From the NCBI RefSeq assembly GCF_000374565.1, contig NZ_KB894693.1, forward strand, positions 88,281 through 152,280: 64,000 nucleotides of DNA, given 5' to 3'. The DNA comes from Siminovitchia fordii DSM 16014 = CIP 108821 (lineage in GTDB: Bacteria > Bacillota > Bacilli > Bacillales > Bacillaceae_C). The notes under the pieces are model-generated. The model was not told the DNA's origin, did not search any database, and saw nothing but the letters and a program-made list of their open reading frames with translations. Shown piece by piece: positions 37,844 through 46,952 of this stretch. Both the position numbers and the translations under genes were made by a program. Positions within the stretch are counted from its first letter, which is position 1. The number at the start of each line of letters is the position of its first letter.

Positions 37844-37885
37844 ATTCTTTAAATAGACTATAAAATTGATTCTGATAATTGTCAA
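37844..37885 (-). promoter_or_regulatory. Sigma-A promoter of the monooxygenase operon
   Basis: Minus strand: TTGACA (37880-37885), 17-bp spacer, TATAGT (37857-37862). The element GTCTATTTAAAGAAT (37844-37858) overlaps the -10 edge, as in the permease promoter at 31815. Confidence 0.8.
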
Positions 37886-37982
37886 GGTTTTTTATTGTGT
37901 TTTTTTGCAGAATATAAAAATAGACGCTTTTCTTTAAAAACGCCTATTAACTATACGTTAGATTCAATTGAATCTAAGTTCT

Positions 37983-39302
37983 TCAATCTTGAATTGATGC
38001 AGAATCTAATCCGACCCTATATATTTTCCTTGGACGCCCCCTTGATGAAGGGGCCTCTTCACCAATGATTCTGGCAAAGCCTGTTTTAGTTAGATCATTT
38101 AGAATGCGCCTGGCATTCCTTTCAGTCATTTTTAACCAAACTGCCACATCGTTCGCTGTTACTGCATGCCTGCCTGTGTTTTTTTGAATGGAGATAATTT
38201 TATTAAATGTTGTAATAGACACTCCACTTTCTTTTAATTTTACACCAACTTCTTTGTTCTCATTCCGATAGCCAAAGCTGATGCTATGCTTATCACTTAA
38301 GGGCCCTTCGATTTTCCCGTTAAATTCAACAGCGAATGCACAGTATCCATCATAATTCTGTGCATGTGCTAACGCGAGGCGGGCATTTTCTTCAGCGGCA
38401 AGGGTTGTATCTCCATATCCAATTCCTATATTTGCAGGCAAATCCGTTATTAAAGCTAATTTTTCAAGTAATGAACTGCTTTGTTTGCCTATATTATCAA
38501 ATGAACCCCTTGTTGAAAATATTATAAAAGAACCGCTTCCCAAAGGAACAAATGACCCTGATATTTCCTCAGTAAAAGTTAAAATAGCTGATTGTAATTC
38601 AAGATCCAGTCTATGAACATCGTAAGACATTAAATTTGATTGTTCGGATTTGTCCGCGTTTTTCACTTTGACCAAAAGAACAGTAATCTGTGATTGTTTA
38701 AAATGAAAGGCCGTCCAATACTGCAATGCCAATTTTATTGTTGAACGTATGTTTGCTCGTGTAGGTGAAATCCGGTAAACCGGAATCATTTTAGCCTTTA
38801 ATTGAGCATATACGTCACTCAAACACGTAAAACATACTGATGCTACACCATCTTTATAATTCTTTTCGTGAAAATCTACAATTTCTTTTATTGGCGTATA
38901 CCCTTTATATTCATAAAGTTGAACATCTACAGTAGGTATTTTTAAATCAGTGAAAGTTTCGGTAATATCCCGCCATTCAAGCATGTCTACACTTATATTC
39001 CCTAAACTTCTCTGATCTTTGTATCCACTCTCTAACAGCACTTTCATTAAACTAGAACTATTTAAATTTAAATAGAAGAATGGTTGTCTAGAAGAGCTTT
39101 TTTTTGCCAAAGTATATGGCGTAAGGCCTGAAAACACCCATAAATCCACCAAATGCTGATTCGTTTCTACTATTTCCCCCGTTTCAGAGGCATGGTTATA
39201 CATAAAGTAGACAGGATCCAGTTCATCTTTATGTTCATCAGCAATCTGGCTGATAATGTTTAATGAGTCTTTTGGTCCGACAAATCCTATTCTCGTCTTC
39301 AA
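37983..39302 (-). CDS. One-component transcriptional regulator with C-terminal HTH
   Basis: A protein of about 440 residues that I cannot place in a named family. The C-terminal 75 residues form a likely winged HTH (VTANDVAVWLKMTERNARRILNDLTKTGFARI, residues roughly 388-419) with a basic tail SSRGRPRKIYRVG. The middle (about 190-330) has nucleotide-cyclase/GGDEF-like spacing (IGIGYGDTTLAAEENARLALAHAQ) as in some Firmicute PucR/CdaR-like regulators; the N-terminus is a possible sensor. TTG at 39302 with GGGGGTCG upstream is preferred over a TTG 17 codons earlier. It lies next to the flavin reductase operon and probably controls it. Confidence 0.65.
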   Translation of the reverse strand: MKTRIGFVGPKDSLNIISQIADEHKDELDPVYFMYNHASETGEIVETNQHLVDLWVFSGLTPYTLAKKSSSRQPFFYLNLNSSSLMKVLLESGYKDQRSLGNISVDMLEWRDITETFTDLKIPTVDVQLYEYKGYTPIKEIVDFHEKNYKDGVASVCFTCLSDVYAQLKAKMIPVYRISPTRANIRSTIKLALQYWTAFHFKQSQITVLLVKVKNADKSEQSNLMSYDVHRLDLELQSAILTFTEEISGSFVPLGSGSFIIFSTRGSFDNIGKQSSSLLEKLALITDLPANIGIGYGDTTLAAEENARLALAHAQNYDGYCAFAVEFNGKIEGPLSDKHSISFGYRNENKEVGVKLKESGVSITTFNKIISIQKNTGRHAVTANDVAVWLKMTERNARRILNDLTKTGFARIIGEEAPSSRGRPRKIYRVGLDSASIQD

Positions 39303-39473
39303 TCCAACGACCCCCAAATCATAATATCTAAACCATTTTCCACTAAGAAACAAAATGTTTAGCCCATTGTGCAGTTTTAATTATATCACGAATCTATCCA
39401 GACACTGATTGCAAGCCTTCTAGTCTGATGTACATATGAATTGCGAAGTGATTCCAGTGTTTGAGACCTACAA

Positions 39474-40637
39474 TCAACTTTCCGCTTGTTTAACCCCGTA
39501 GGGCCTGGTTAAAGAAATAATCCCGCATATTAAAGCTATCACGACAACTCCGGCACCAACATGCGCTGTACTAATGACTGAATGTGTATGCTCCAATACC
39601 ACACCGCCAATTGCTGATCCCAACGATATTCCAATTTGCAGAGCTGAGTTGTTAATACTTTGTTGAATATCAGAAGCATCAGGATCAATTTGTATAATGT
39701 AGTTCTGTTGAGGAGGAGCAAGACTCCAGCTTAGCGCTCCCCATAGCAGCATGGCTACTAAGAATATTGGAAAAGAGAACGTTGAATATGGAAGCAAAAA
39801 TAATACAATGGCAAAGGAACTAATGACTAGTAAAATACTTTTTTGAGACCCGATTCGATCAGCTAGCGTACCCCCAAATGCACCACCGAATACAGCTGAA
39901 AGACCAAACAAGAAATAGCAAATACTAATCCAGTATTGCCCCATGTTCAAGGTAGTTTCCAAAAAAGGGGTAAAGTATGCATAAAACGTGTAATGTCCGG
40001 CAAGCATAAACATGGTGGCCAAGTGTGCACTTGCCATCTTAACGCTGCCAAGAGATTTTATTTGCACAGATATGGGTTGAACTTCTTCAGTAGGAATGTT
40101 CTCTAAAAATACATAGATTAAAATAATAGATATGATTGAAAGAAAAGCAATCCCCAAAAACACAGTTCGCCATCCAAAATGATCCGTGATCAAGATTCCT
40201 ATAGGCACGCCTAAGACAAGTGATGAGCTGATCCCCATATAAATAAACCCCAAAGCTTTCGCTCTATGGGCCGGATCAACGATTTTTGCAGCAATCGTTA
40301 AAGAAAGGACAACTACTAGGGCAGTACTCATAGCTGTTATAACTCTCGCAACCATCACTATAAAAAAGTTAGGGCTGAAGTATGTCATTACATTCCCAAG
40401 GAAAAATATAAATAAAGCCAAAAGATATAATTTTTTCCTTTCAATTTTTGCCGTCAATGATAAAAGGACAGGGCCGGAAATGGCATAAATAAGAGCAAAC
40501 ACAGTAATAAGCTGCCCGGCTGTGCCAAGAGAGACATTCAAGTCATCAGCAATAACAGGTAAAATTCCACCTACAATTAATTCGACCAGCCCTACTGCAA
40601 TCGTAGATGCAGCAAGTATAAATACTTTAAAATTCAT
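39474..40637 (-). CDS. pbuE: Purine base efflux pump PbuE (MFS)
   Basis: A 387-residue 12-helix MFS transporter whose N-terminus [20 protein letters not shown] is essentially that of B. subtilis PbuE, which exports hypoxanthine and adenine. Further shared segments are [13 protein letters not shown] and [15 protein letters not shown]. Start codon follows AGGAGGAGC. It is controlled by a purine riboswitch directly upstream. Confidence 0.9.
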   Translation of the reverse strand: MNFKVFILAASTIAVGLVELIVGGILPVIADDLNVSLGTAGQLITVFALIYAISGPVLLSLTAKIERKKLYLLALFIFFLGNVMTYFSPNFFIVMVARVITAMSTALVVVLSLTIAAKIVDPAHRAKALGFIYMGISSSLVLGVPIGILITDHFGWRTVFLGIAFLSIISIILIYVFLENIPTEEVQPISVQIKSLGSVKMASAHLATMFMLAGHYTFYAYFTPFLETTLNMGQYWISICYFLFGLSAVFGGAFGGTLADRIGSQKSILLVISSFAIVLFLLPYSTFSFPIFLVAMLLWGALSWSLAPPQQNYIIQIDPDASDIQQSINNSALQIGISLGSAIGGVVLEHTHSVISTAHVGAGVVVIALICGIISLTRPYGVKQAES

Positions 40638-40681
40638 GAAAGCTCCTCCTTATACTTTTCGCCGCATATTTTTAAAAAAAC

Positions 40682-40777
40682 AAAAAACCCCTGCCCACAA
40701 AAATAAGATTGCCATTTTTGTAGTCAGGAGTTATGGTTCCTGGTAGAGACCCTCAAACCAGATTATTGAGGTTATAC
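40682..40777 (-). promoter_or_regulatory. Purine riboswitch of pbuE, with C at the specificity position
   Basis: Minus strand aptamer: GTATAACCTC from 40777, TCTGGTTTGAGGGT, CTCTACC, AGGAACCATAACTCCTGACTA. The nucleotide equivalent to position 74 is C (plus-strand G at 40723; GACUAC), where the B. subtilis pbuE aptamer has U (GAUUAC). C74 pairs with guanine or hypoxanthine in known purine riboswitches. The expression platform is a terminator whose 5' arm (CTCCTGACTACAAAAAT) overlaps P3 and P1, and whose 3' arm is followed by TTTTTTG, so ligand should turn the gene on. Confidence 0.92.
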
Positions 40778-40896
40778 ATATTTGCGGTTATAAAAATTTT
40801 TCCTTTAATAATTTACCATATCTGTTCACATTTTTTCAAGTATGAGTTTACACTAAATTGCAAGTGCTGTACATTTTTGGTGGAGTTACCGGTTGT

Positions 40897-41766
40897 TTAA
40901 GTAAATATAATCGTTTTATTACCATGCACAATCACTTTGTTCTCCACGTGCCACGCAACAGCATGGGCGAGGACATGTTTTTCTACGTGACGGCCGGCAA
41001 CTTTTAAATCATTTGCTGTATAGCGATGTGTAACCCGCAGTACGTCCTGCTCAATAATCGGGCCTTCATCAAGGTCGTTTGTTACATAATGGGCGGTTGC
41101 TCCAATTAGTTTTACTCCGCGGTTAAAAGCCCGTACATATGGGTTGGCTCCCACAAATGCCGGTAAAAATGAATGGTGGATATTGATGATTCGATTCGGG
41201 AACTTGGAGATAAATTCAGGTGAGAGAATTTGCATGTACCTTGCAAGGACAATAAAATCAACTTTTCCTTCCAATAGCTCCAACGTCCTCGCTTCTGCTT
41301 CATCCTTCGTTTCTACACTAACCGGTATATAATGATAAGGAATTCCTTCTCTTTCTACGATTTCTCTCAGGTCATTATGATTGCTGATAACCATTGGTAT
41401 GTCCGCGTCTATTTCTCCTGATTTGACTCTCCATATCAATTCCATCAAACAGGAGTCCTGCTTTGTCACAAAAATGGCCATGCGCTTTTTTTCTCTTTTA
41501 TTGTTTAACTGCCACTTCATATGATATTCTTCCGCAAGTCCATCCAAATCTTCCTGCAACTTGATATAAGAGGAATCAAAATCCGATAAATCAAATTCGA
41601 TTCTCATAAAGACCATACCCGCTTTCGGGTCTGTTGTATGCTGATCAAATTGTACGATATTCGCCTGGTGCTCCAACAAAAAGTTTGATACAGTTGAAAT
41701 AATTCCCGGCTTTTCTGGGCAGGAAATCAATAAGGTGGTCCTGTTTCTATTCTGTTCTGACTGCAT
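40897..41766 (-). CDS. purU: Formyltetrahydrofolate deformylase
   Basis: A 289-residue protein with an N-terminal ACT domain (CPEKPGIISTVSNFLLEH) and a formyltransferase-like catalytic domain (NIHHSFLPAFVGANPY, LIGATAHYVTNDLDEGPIIEQ) with the Asn, His and Asp residues of the family. It hydrolyses 10-formyl-THF to THF and formate. As the last gene of a glycine-riboswitch operon, it probably releases C1 units made when glycine-yielding substrates are degraded. Confidence 0.92.
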   Translation of the reverse strand: MQSEQNRNRTTLLISCPEKPGIISTVSNFLLEHQANIVQFDQHTTDPKAGMVFMRIEFDLSDFDSSYIKLQEDLDGLAEEYHMKWQLNNKREKKRMAIFVTKQDSCLMELIWRVKSGEIDADIPMVISNHNDLREIVEREGIPYHYIPVSVETKDEAEARTLELLEGKVDFIVLARYMQILSPEFISKFPNRIINIHHSFLPAFVGANPYVRAFNRGVKLIGATAHYVTNDLDEGPIIEQDVLRVTHRYTANDLKVAGRHVEKHVLAHAVAWHVENKVIVHGNKTIIFT

Positions 41767-41805
41767 TGCTTTTCCTCCGTTTATTTTTAAATTAATCCGT
41801 TTTGC

Positions 41806-43203
41806 CTATGCGTGAATCTCCATTCCGGTAACTGCCAGAGCAGCTTCGGCCATGGCTTCGGACAAGGTCGGATGCGGGTGTATGGCCTCAGCAATATCCA
41901 TTGCTGTCAAATTGAAGACTTGTGCCAAACCCGCACCGGAGATCATTTCCGTTACATTTGGCCCAACCATATGTACGCCTAAAACTTGTCCTGATCCCTC
42001 TTCCACTACAAACTTGACAAATCCGTCTGAATTGCCAAATACAAGTGCTTTTCCAACAGCACGGAATGAGAATTTGCTTGTTTTTACATAGAAGCCTTCA
42101 GCTTTCGCCTGATCTTCCGTTAATCCTACACTTGCGGCTTCAGGATTGCTGTATACACATTTTGGAACAAGAATGGGGTCGAGCTTGGCCGGATAGACTC
42201 CCGCCATATGCTCAACGGCAATCATCCCTTCATGAGAAGCCACATGAGCCAACTGCAGTCCCCCAATGACGTCACCGATGGCATAGACGTTAGGCACATT
42301 TGTCTGGTAAAACTCATTCGCTTTGATAAATGCCCGGTCCATTTCAACATCCAAAATATCCAATCCAATATTTTCTGTATTGGGGATACGGCCGACCGAT
42401 ACGAGAATTTTTTCAGCCACAAAAGACTTTATCTCACCTTTATGTTCAGCACTAATGAAAACTCCGTCCCCTTTTTCCAATGTTTCTGGAAGAACTTTGG
42501 CATGTGTTACGATTTTGACTTTCTTCTTTTTCAATAGACGCTGTATTTCTTTTGAAATGTCCCGGTCTTCCGTTGGCAGAATGCGGTCTTCATATTCAAT
42601 AATCGTAACATCCAATCCAAAATCCGAAAACATGGATGCCCACTCAATGCCAATTACACCGCCGCCCACAATGATAATAGATTTTGGAAGATCTGTCATT
42701 TGCAACGCTTCATCTGAAGTCATCACATATTTCCCATCCGGTTCTAGACCCGGCAGGCTTCTTGGGCGGGATCCTGTTGCTACTAAAATATTTTCGGCTC
42801 CTAAAGTTAGCGTTCCATCCCCTGGCCTCTCAACTACGACAGAGCGCGGTCCTGCAATCCTCCCCATCCCTTCATAAACATCAATTTTTCCTTTTTTCAT
42901 TAAATGCTGGACACCTTTAAAAAGCTGTTCCGTAATTTGTTCCTTCCTTGATTGGGCTTTTGAAAAATCGATGCCACATTCCGGGACAACAACTCCAAAC
43001 TTTTCCGCGTTTTTCGTATTGGCATAAACTTCCGCGCTTCTTAATAATGCCTTGCTAGGTATACAGCCCGCATGTAAACAAGTTCCTCCTAATTTTGCTT
43101 TTTCCACAACGGCTGCCTGCAGGCCCAATTTGGAGGCCCGAATAGCCGCTACATATCCTCCAGGCCCTCCGCCGATAATAACTACATCGTATATCTTTTT
43201 CAC
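41806..43203 (-). CDS. lpdA: Dihydrolipoyl dehydrogenase (E3 / L-protein)
   Basis: A 465-residue flavoprotein disulfide reductase with GGGPGGYVAAIRA (FAD), the redox pair GGTCLHAGCIPSK, GGGVIGIEWAS (NAD) and the C-terminal HPHPTLSEAM with catalytic His-Glu. The start is GTG. It reoxidises dihydrolipoyl groups. Being in a glycine-riboswitch operon suggests service as the L-protein of glycine cleavage, although P, T and H proteins are not in this window. Confidence 0.92.
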   Translation of the reverse strand: MKKIYDVVIIGGGPGGYVAAIRASKLGLQAAVVEKAKLGGTCLHAGCIPSKALLRSAEVYANTKNAEKFGVVVPECGIDFSKAQSRKEQITEQLFKGVQHLMKKGKIDVYEGMGRIAGPRSVVVERPGDGTLTLGAENILVATGSRPRSLPGLEPDGKYVMTSDEALQMTDLPKSIIIVGGGVIGIEWASMFSDFGLDVTIIEYEDRILPTEDRDISKEIQRLLKKKKVKIVTHAKVLPETLEKGDGVFISAEHKGEIKSFVAEKILVSVGRIPNTENIGLDILDVEMDRAFIKANEFYQTNVPNVYAIGDVIGGLQLAHVASHEGMIAVEHMAGVYPAKLDPILVPKCVYSNPEAASVGLTEDQAKAEGFYVKTSKFSFRAVGKALVFGNSDGFVKFVVEEGSGQVLGVHMVGPNVTEMISGAGLAQVFNLTAMDIAEAIHPHPTLSEAMAEAALAVTGMEIHA

Positions 43204-43233
43204 TTCCCATCTTCCCCTCTTATCTAATATTTA

Positions 43234-43539
43234 TTATTTGATCTCGATCGCACAGGCACCTGAGGAAAAACTGTCTCCAATAATAAAACCATTTTCCTCT
43301 GTGTAATCTATTTGTGTTTCATCGTCCAGGTTACGCATAGTAAATCGGTCCATTCCGATTTGAATGCCGTTATACTCAATCATATGATCGTTTCTCCTCG
43401 GCTCATCCACTATGAACTTGTAGGACATCGACATACCGCAGCCTCCGGTAATATCCACATCTATCCGCGGAATTTGCCCTGCTTTTATATCCATTATTTC
43501 TAATTTCTTCAGAGCTGCCTCCGTCAACGTAATAACCAT
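43234..43539 (-). CDS. HesB/IscA-like (YneR type) protein
   Basis: A 101-residue HesB-like fold protein (VITLTEAALKKLE, DITGGCGMSMSY, SSGACAIEIK). It has one Cys in the GGCG segment and one near the C-terminus instead of the A-type CxC pattern, so iron-sulfur carrier function is uncertain. It is the first gene after the glycine riboswitch at 43693-43901 and has GGAGGG before the start. Confidence 0.75.
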   Translation of the reverse strand: MVITLTEAALKKLEIMDIKAGQIPRIDVDITGGCGMSMSYKFIVDEPRRNDHMIEYNGIQIGMDRFTMRNLDDETQIDYTEENGFIIGDSFSSGACAIEIK

Positions 43540-43692
43540 TGTTATCCCTCCTGCCTTTCATATGAAAGCGAAAGCTCTCCTAACAAAGCCTCGTTCGTTT
43601 GCTGGAATTGAATTTATCGTTCTGCCTTTTATTTAATCCGCGAAAATAGGATTAATTGCGAAGATGCTGGCCCTCCGTCTACCTATGTTTCA

Positions 43693-43901
43693 TAAAAAAA
43701 CAGAAAAGGGTGTTGTTCCCTTCTCTGTCCTTGTACCTGAGAGTTTAACCCTGATTTTCGAGGTTTTCTCCTTTGGTGGCGTTTAACAGATCACGCTCTC
43801 CAGAGTTGCGTCCGAATGTGGTTCTTCTGCCTGAGAGATTTGTTCCAAGGGGTTTTTTGGACCTTGCTCCTTCGGCGGCTTATTAAAAAGCGCTCTCCCA
43901 C
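43693..43901 (-). promoter_or_regulatory. Tandem glycine riboswitch upstream of hesB-lpd-purU
   Basis: Minus strand: first aptamer begins GGGAGAGCG near 43899, with GCCGCCGAAGGAGCAA and CTCTCAGGCAGAAG; second begins GGAGAGCGTGAT near 43801, with GCCACCAAAGGAG and CTCTCAGGTACAAGGACAG. These are the glycine aptamer hallmarks. A terminator (CAGAGAAGGG to CCCTTTTCTG plus TTTTTTT) ends near 43693. Known gcvT-type logic is antitermination with glycine. Confidence 0.95.
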
Positions 43902-43934
43902 AATCTTCACCCGCTATTTTTTCCATTGAAGGCA

Positions 43935-44837
43935 TTAAGCTCTTTTTAGACATGGTTTTCCTAAAATCTTTTTCTTCATTTCCTCACCAGTAGGGGTAGC
44001 AGCCAAACCACCAAGCGCAGTCTCCTTCAGCGATCTGGGCATGCTTTTTCCGATATCGTACATCGCTCCAATGACCTCATCAAATGGAATACGGCTTTCC
44101 AATCCGGCAAGAGCCATTTCAGCTGATGTAAAGGCAATCGATGTACCGATCACATTCCTCTTTATGCAAGGCACCTCTACGAGTCCTGCCACCGGATCGC
44201 ACACTAGCCCAAGAAGGGATTTGAGAGCCATGGCTCCTGCATGTACCGCTTGTTCCGGTGTTCCTCCCCTCATTTCCACAATTGCCGCTGATGCCATAGC
44301 TGTCGCAGATCCCACCTCTGCCTGACAACCGCCGGCAGCTCCGGAAATAAAAGCACGGTTGGCAATCACATACCCTATTGCGCTGGCTGTGAACAACCCC
44401 ATCACAAGCTGATCAAAAGGAATATCGGTATTTTCCTTCAGGGCAAAGATACAGCCTGGCAGTACTCCTGCCGACCCTGCGGTAGGAGTAGCCACAATGA
44501 CCCCCATCCGTGCATTCATTTCAGAGGTGGCAAATGAATACTTCATTGCATCGATCATCAGACCCCCTACCATGTAATTCCCTTTTTCTCTATACTTTTG
44601 CATTAAATACGCATCACCGCCTGAAATACCGCTCGGAGTTGGCGATGGGTCTGTAATTCCATTTTCTACTGCCTCTTTCATTTTATGGAGTCGTTCTTTC
44701 ATCATTGCAAAAATTTCATTGCTGCTCTTCCCTGTCTTTTGTTTTTCAGTCTCGATCATCAGCTCGCCTATCGTCATTTCTTTTTCCTGACAAAGCTGAA
44801 GAAGTTCTTTAATAGTCTGAAAATCCATCCCTATCAT
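43935..44837 (-). CDS. sdaAA: L-serine dehydratase, alpha chain
   Basis: A 300-residue iron-sulfur serine dehydratase alpha subunit (PSGISGGDAYLMQKY, VATPTAGSAGVLPG, SGAAGGCQAEVGSA and GLVCDPVAGLVEVPC with cluster-type Cys residues). With the beta chain it converts serine to pyruvate and ammonia. It overlaps sdaAB by four bases (ATGA). An alternative start three codons in is possible. Confidence 0.92.
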   Translation of the reverse strand: MIGMDFQTIKELLQLCQEKEMTIGELMIETEKQKTGKSSNEIFAMMKERLHKMKEAVENGITDPSPTPSGISGGDAYLMQKYREKGNYMVGGLMIDAMKYSFATSEMNARMGVIVATPTAGSAGVLPGCIFALKENTDIPFDQLVMGLFTASAIGYVIANRAFISGAAGGCQAEVGSATAMASAAIVEMRGGTPEQAVHAGAMALKSLLGLVCDPVAGLVEVPCIKRNVIGTSIAFTSAEMALAGLESRIPFDEVIGAMYDIGKSMPRSLKETALGGLAATPTGEEMKKKILGKPCLKRA

Positions 44838-45331
44838 CTCCGCTCCTGAAGAAGATACCTCTGTCTTATAGACTCAATATCAATCTTGGAATTTAATAAT
44901 ATATCCGCTGACTGTCCATTGATCAGGAAAATTTTCGAGACTCCTCCTCCCAGGGAAACGCCTCCAATTTCTATCGTATTGGCCTCATTTTTCATATCTA
45001 TTAAAAGCGTATTAGGATGTTCATAGTATGGACAGTTCTCTTCAAGTTGAAAAGACACATTCATTCTCTGCTTATCTGCCAGCTCGAATGCATGCTTGAT
45101 TCTGGGGTTATCTGTTTCAAGCCCCAACAGTCCTCCCACGATGGCCTTATCCGTTCCGTGGCCCTGATATGTTTCGGAGAAGGAATCGAAAAATGTTATA
45201 TTCACAGAATCCGGAATCCCGCCAAAGAGATCGTGTCCGAACTTCCCGATCGATACAACCCCTGCAGTATGGGAGCTGGAAGGACCAACCATAATGGGTC
45301 CAATTATATCGAAGCAACTGTTAAAAACCAT
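44834..45331 (-). CDS. sdaAB: L-serine dehydratase, beta chain
   Basis: A protein of about 165 residues with the beta-chain motif FDIIGPIMVGPSSSHTAGVV and the segment SFSETYQGHGTDKA. The start at ATG 45331 follows GGAGG by eight bases; the open frame extends another 35 codons into glyA and is rejected. It sits between glyA and sdaAA in one operon. Confidence 0.9.
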   Translation of the reverse strand: MVFNSCFDIIGPIMVGPSSSHTAGVVSIGKFGHDLFGGIPDSVNITFFDSFSETYQGHGTDKAIVGGLLGLETDNPRIKHAFELADKQRMNVSFQLEENCPYYEHPNTLLIDMKNEANTIEIGGVSLGGGVSKIFLINGQSADILLNSKIDIESIRQRYLLQERR

Positions 45332-45347
45332 ATGAATGCCTCCATAT

Positions 45348-46598
45348 CTACCTAACCAGTATTTTTTGATAAAGAGGATACGAATCACATAACTTACTGA
45401 TATTTTCCTGCACTCTCTCTTTGACTTCAGGTTCACCTTTGCTTTTTAAGATATCTGCAATATTTCCAGCAATAATTTCCATATCCCTTTCATTCATTCC
45501 ACGCGAAGTAAGAGCAGCTGTTCCGATCCGGATGCCGCTTGTGACAAAAGGGCTTTCGGGATCATACGGGATCGTATTTTTATTGACGGTCATGCCCGCT
45601 TCTTCCAACAGGTGCTCAGCTTCCTTTCCAGTGAGTCCCCATGGTCTGACGTCCACTAAAAGTAGATGGTTATCTGTTCCGCCGGAAACAATGGCAGCCC
45701 CCGCTTTTTTCAACGATTCCGCGAGTGTTGATGCATTGCTTACCACTTGAGATGCATAGGTTGTAAAACTCGGGTCAAGGGCTTCCTTGAATGCTACAGC
45801 CTTCGCCGCAATCACATGCATCAGCGGTCCGCCTTGAATACCGGGGAAAATGGCCTTATTGACCCCTTTCATGATTTCTTCACTGTTTGTCAGAATTATT
45901 CCTCCGCGTGGCCCCCGAAGTGTTTTATGGGTGGTACTTGTAACAACATCCGCATAAGGGACCGGAGATGGGTGAAGTCCTGCTGCAACAAGGCCGGCAA
46001 TATGTGCCATATCAACCATGAAAAAGGCCCCGACTTTATCAGCAATTTCCCTGAATTTTGCAAAATTGATGATTCTTGGATAGGCACTCGCCCCGGCTAT
46101 AATCAACTTGGGACGTTCCTGAAGAGCGATTCTTTCCACTTCCTCATAATCAATCAAATGATTATCCTCTCTCACCCCATAAGACACTACTTTAAACCAT
46201 TTCCCAGACATGTTGACTGGGCTGCCATGCGTCAAATGGCCACCATGGGACAAATTCATTCCCATAATCGTATCACCTGGTTCAAGCAGCGAGAAAAAGA
46301 CTGCCGTATTTGCCTGGGCTCCTGAATGGGGCTGAACATTTGCATATTGAGCACCAAATAGTGCTTTTAAACGGTCGATAGCCAAATTCTCCACAAGATC
46401 AACATGCTCGCAGCCGCCGTAATAGCGTCTCCCGGGATATCCTTCCGCATATTTGTTCGTTAGGACTGACCCCATTGCTTCCATTACATCTTCACTGACA
46501 AAGTTTTCAGATGCTATCAGTTCAAGTGACTGATCCTGTCTTTTCCGTTCTTCCTCGATGGCTTGAAAAACTTCAATATCTGAACTCACCAAACTCAT
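45348..46598 (-). CDS. glyA: Serine hydroxymethyltransferase
   Basis: A 416-residue PLP enzyme with [13 protein letters not shown], the PLP lysine in [14 protein letters not shown] and [13 protein letters not shown]. Behind a glycine riboswitch and in front of serine dehydratase, it probably runs from glycine plus methylene-THF to serine. B. subtilis has its main glyA elsewhere, so this may be a catabolic second copy; that cannot be checked in this window. Confidence 0.95.
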   Translation of the reverse strand: MSLVSSDIEVFQAIEEERKRQDQSLELIASENFVSEDVMEAMGSVLTNKYAEGYPGRRYYGGCEHVDLVENLAIDRLKALFGAQYANVQPHSGAQANTAVFFSLLEPGDTIMGMNLSHGGHLTHGSPVNMSGKWFKVVSYGVREDNHLIDYEEVERIALQERPKLIIAGASAYPRIINFAKFREIADKVGAFFMVDMAHIAGLVAAGLHPSPVPYADVVTSTTHKTLRGPRGGIILTNSEEIMKGVNKAIFPGIQGGPLMHVIAAKAVAFKEALDPSFTTYASQVVSNASTLAESLKKAGAAIVSGGTDNHLLLVDVRPWGLTGKEAEHLLEEAGMTVNKNTIPYDPESPFVTSGIRIGTAALTSRGMNERDMEIIAGNIADILKSKGEPEVKERVQENISKLCDSYPLYQKILVR

Positions 46599-46649
46599 TG
46601 TTTCATCCTCCTTTTTTTCCTACCCGCCCCTGCCATAAAAGAAAACACA

Positions 46650-46862
46650 AAAAGGACAGGGGAAAGATAGATATCCATCTACCTTCCTCTGTCCTGTTAC
46701 CTGAGAGTTTAACTTCATAAAGAAGTATTCCCCTTGGGTGGCCTGAATAGGCTCTCTCCAGAGACGCGTCCAAACGCGGTGCTTTTACCTGAGAGATTGG
46801 ATCCCATGGTCTTTTTGGGACTTGCTCCTTCGGTGCTAAACTAATTGTTTAGTCTCTCCCGC
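46650..46862 (-). promoter_or_regulatory. Tandem glycine riboswitch upstream of glyA-sdaAB-sdaAA
   Basis: Minus strand: GGGAGAGACT from about 46860, GCACCGAAGGAGCAAG, CTCTCAGGTAAAAG (first aptamer), then GGAGAGAGCC, GCCACCCAAGGGG and CTCTCAGGTAACAGGACAG (second aptamer). A terminator follows: GGACAGAGGAAGGTAGAT pairing with ATCTATCTTTCCCCTGTCC, then TTTTTGTG. It should activate the operon when glycine is high. It occupies most of the 354-bp gap before glyA. Confidence 0.95.
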
Positions 46863-46952
46863 GATTATCATTCGCAAATATTCTGCTTTTTCTAATATAT
46901 CTCAACTCTAAATTTATGTCAACACTGTGAACGAAATAATGAGTAAAACTTT

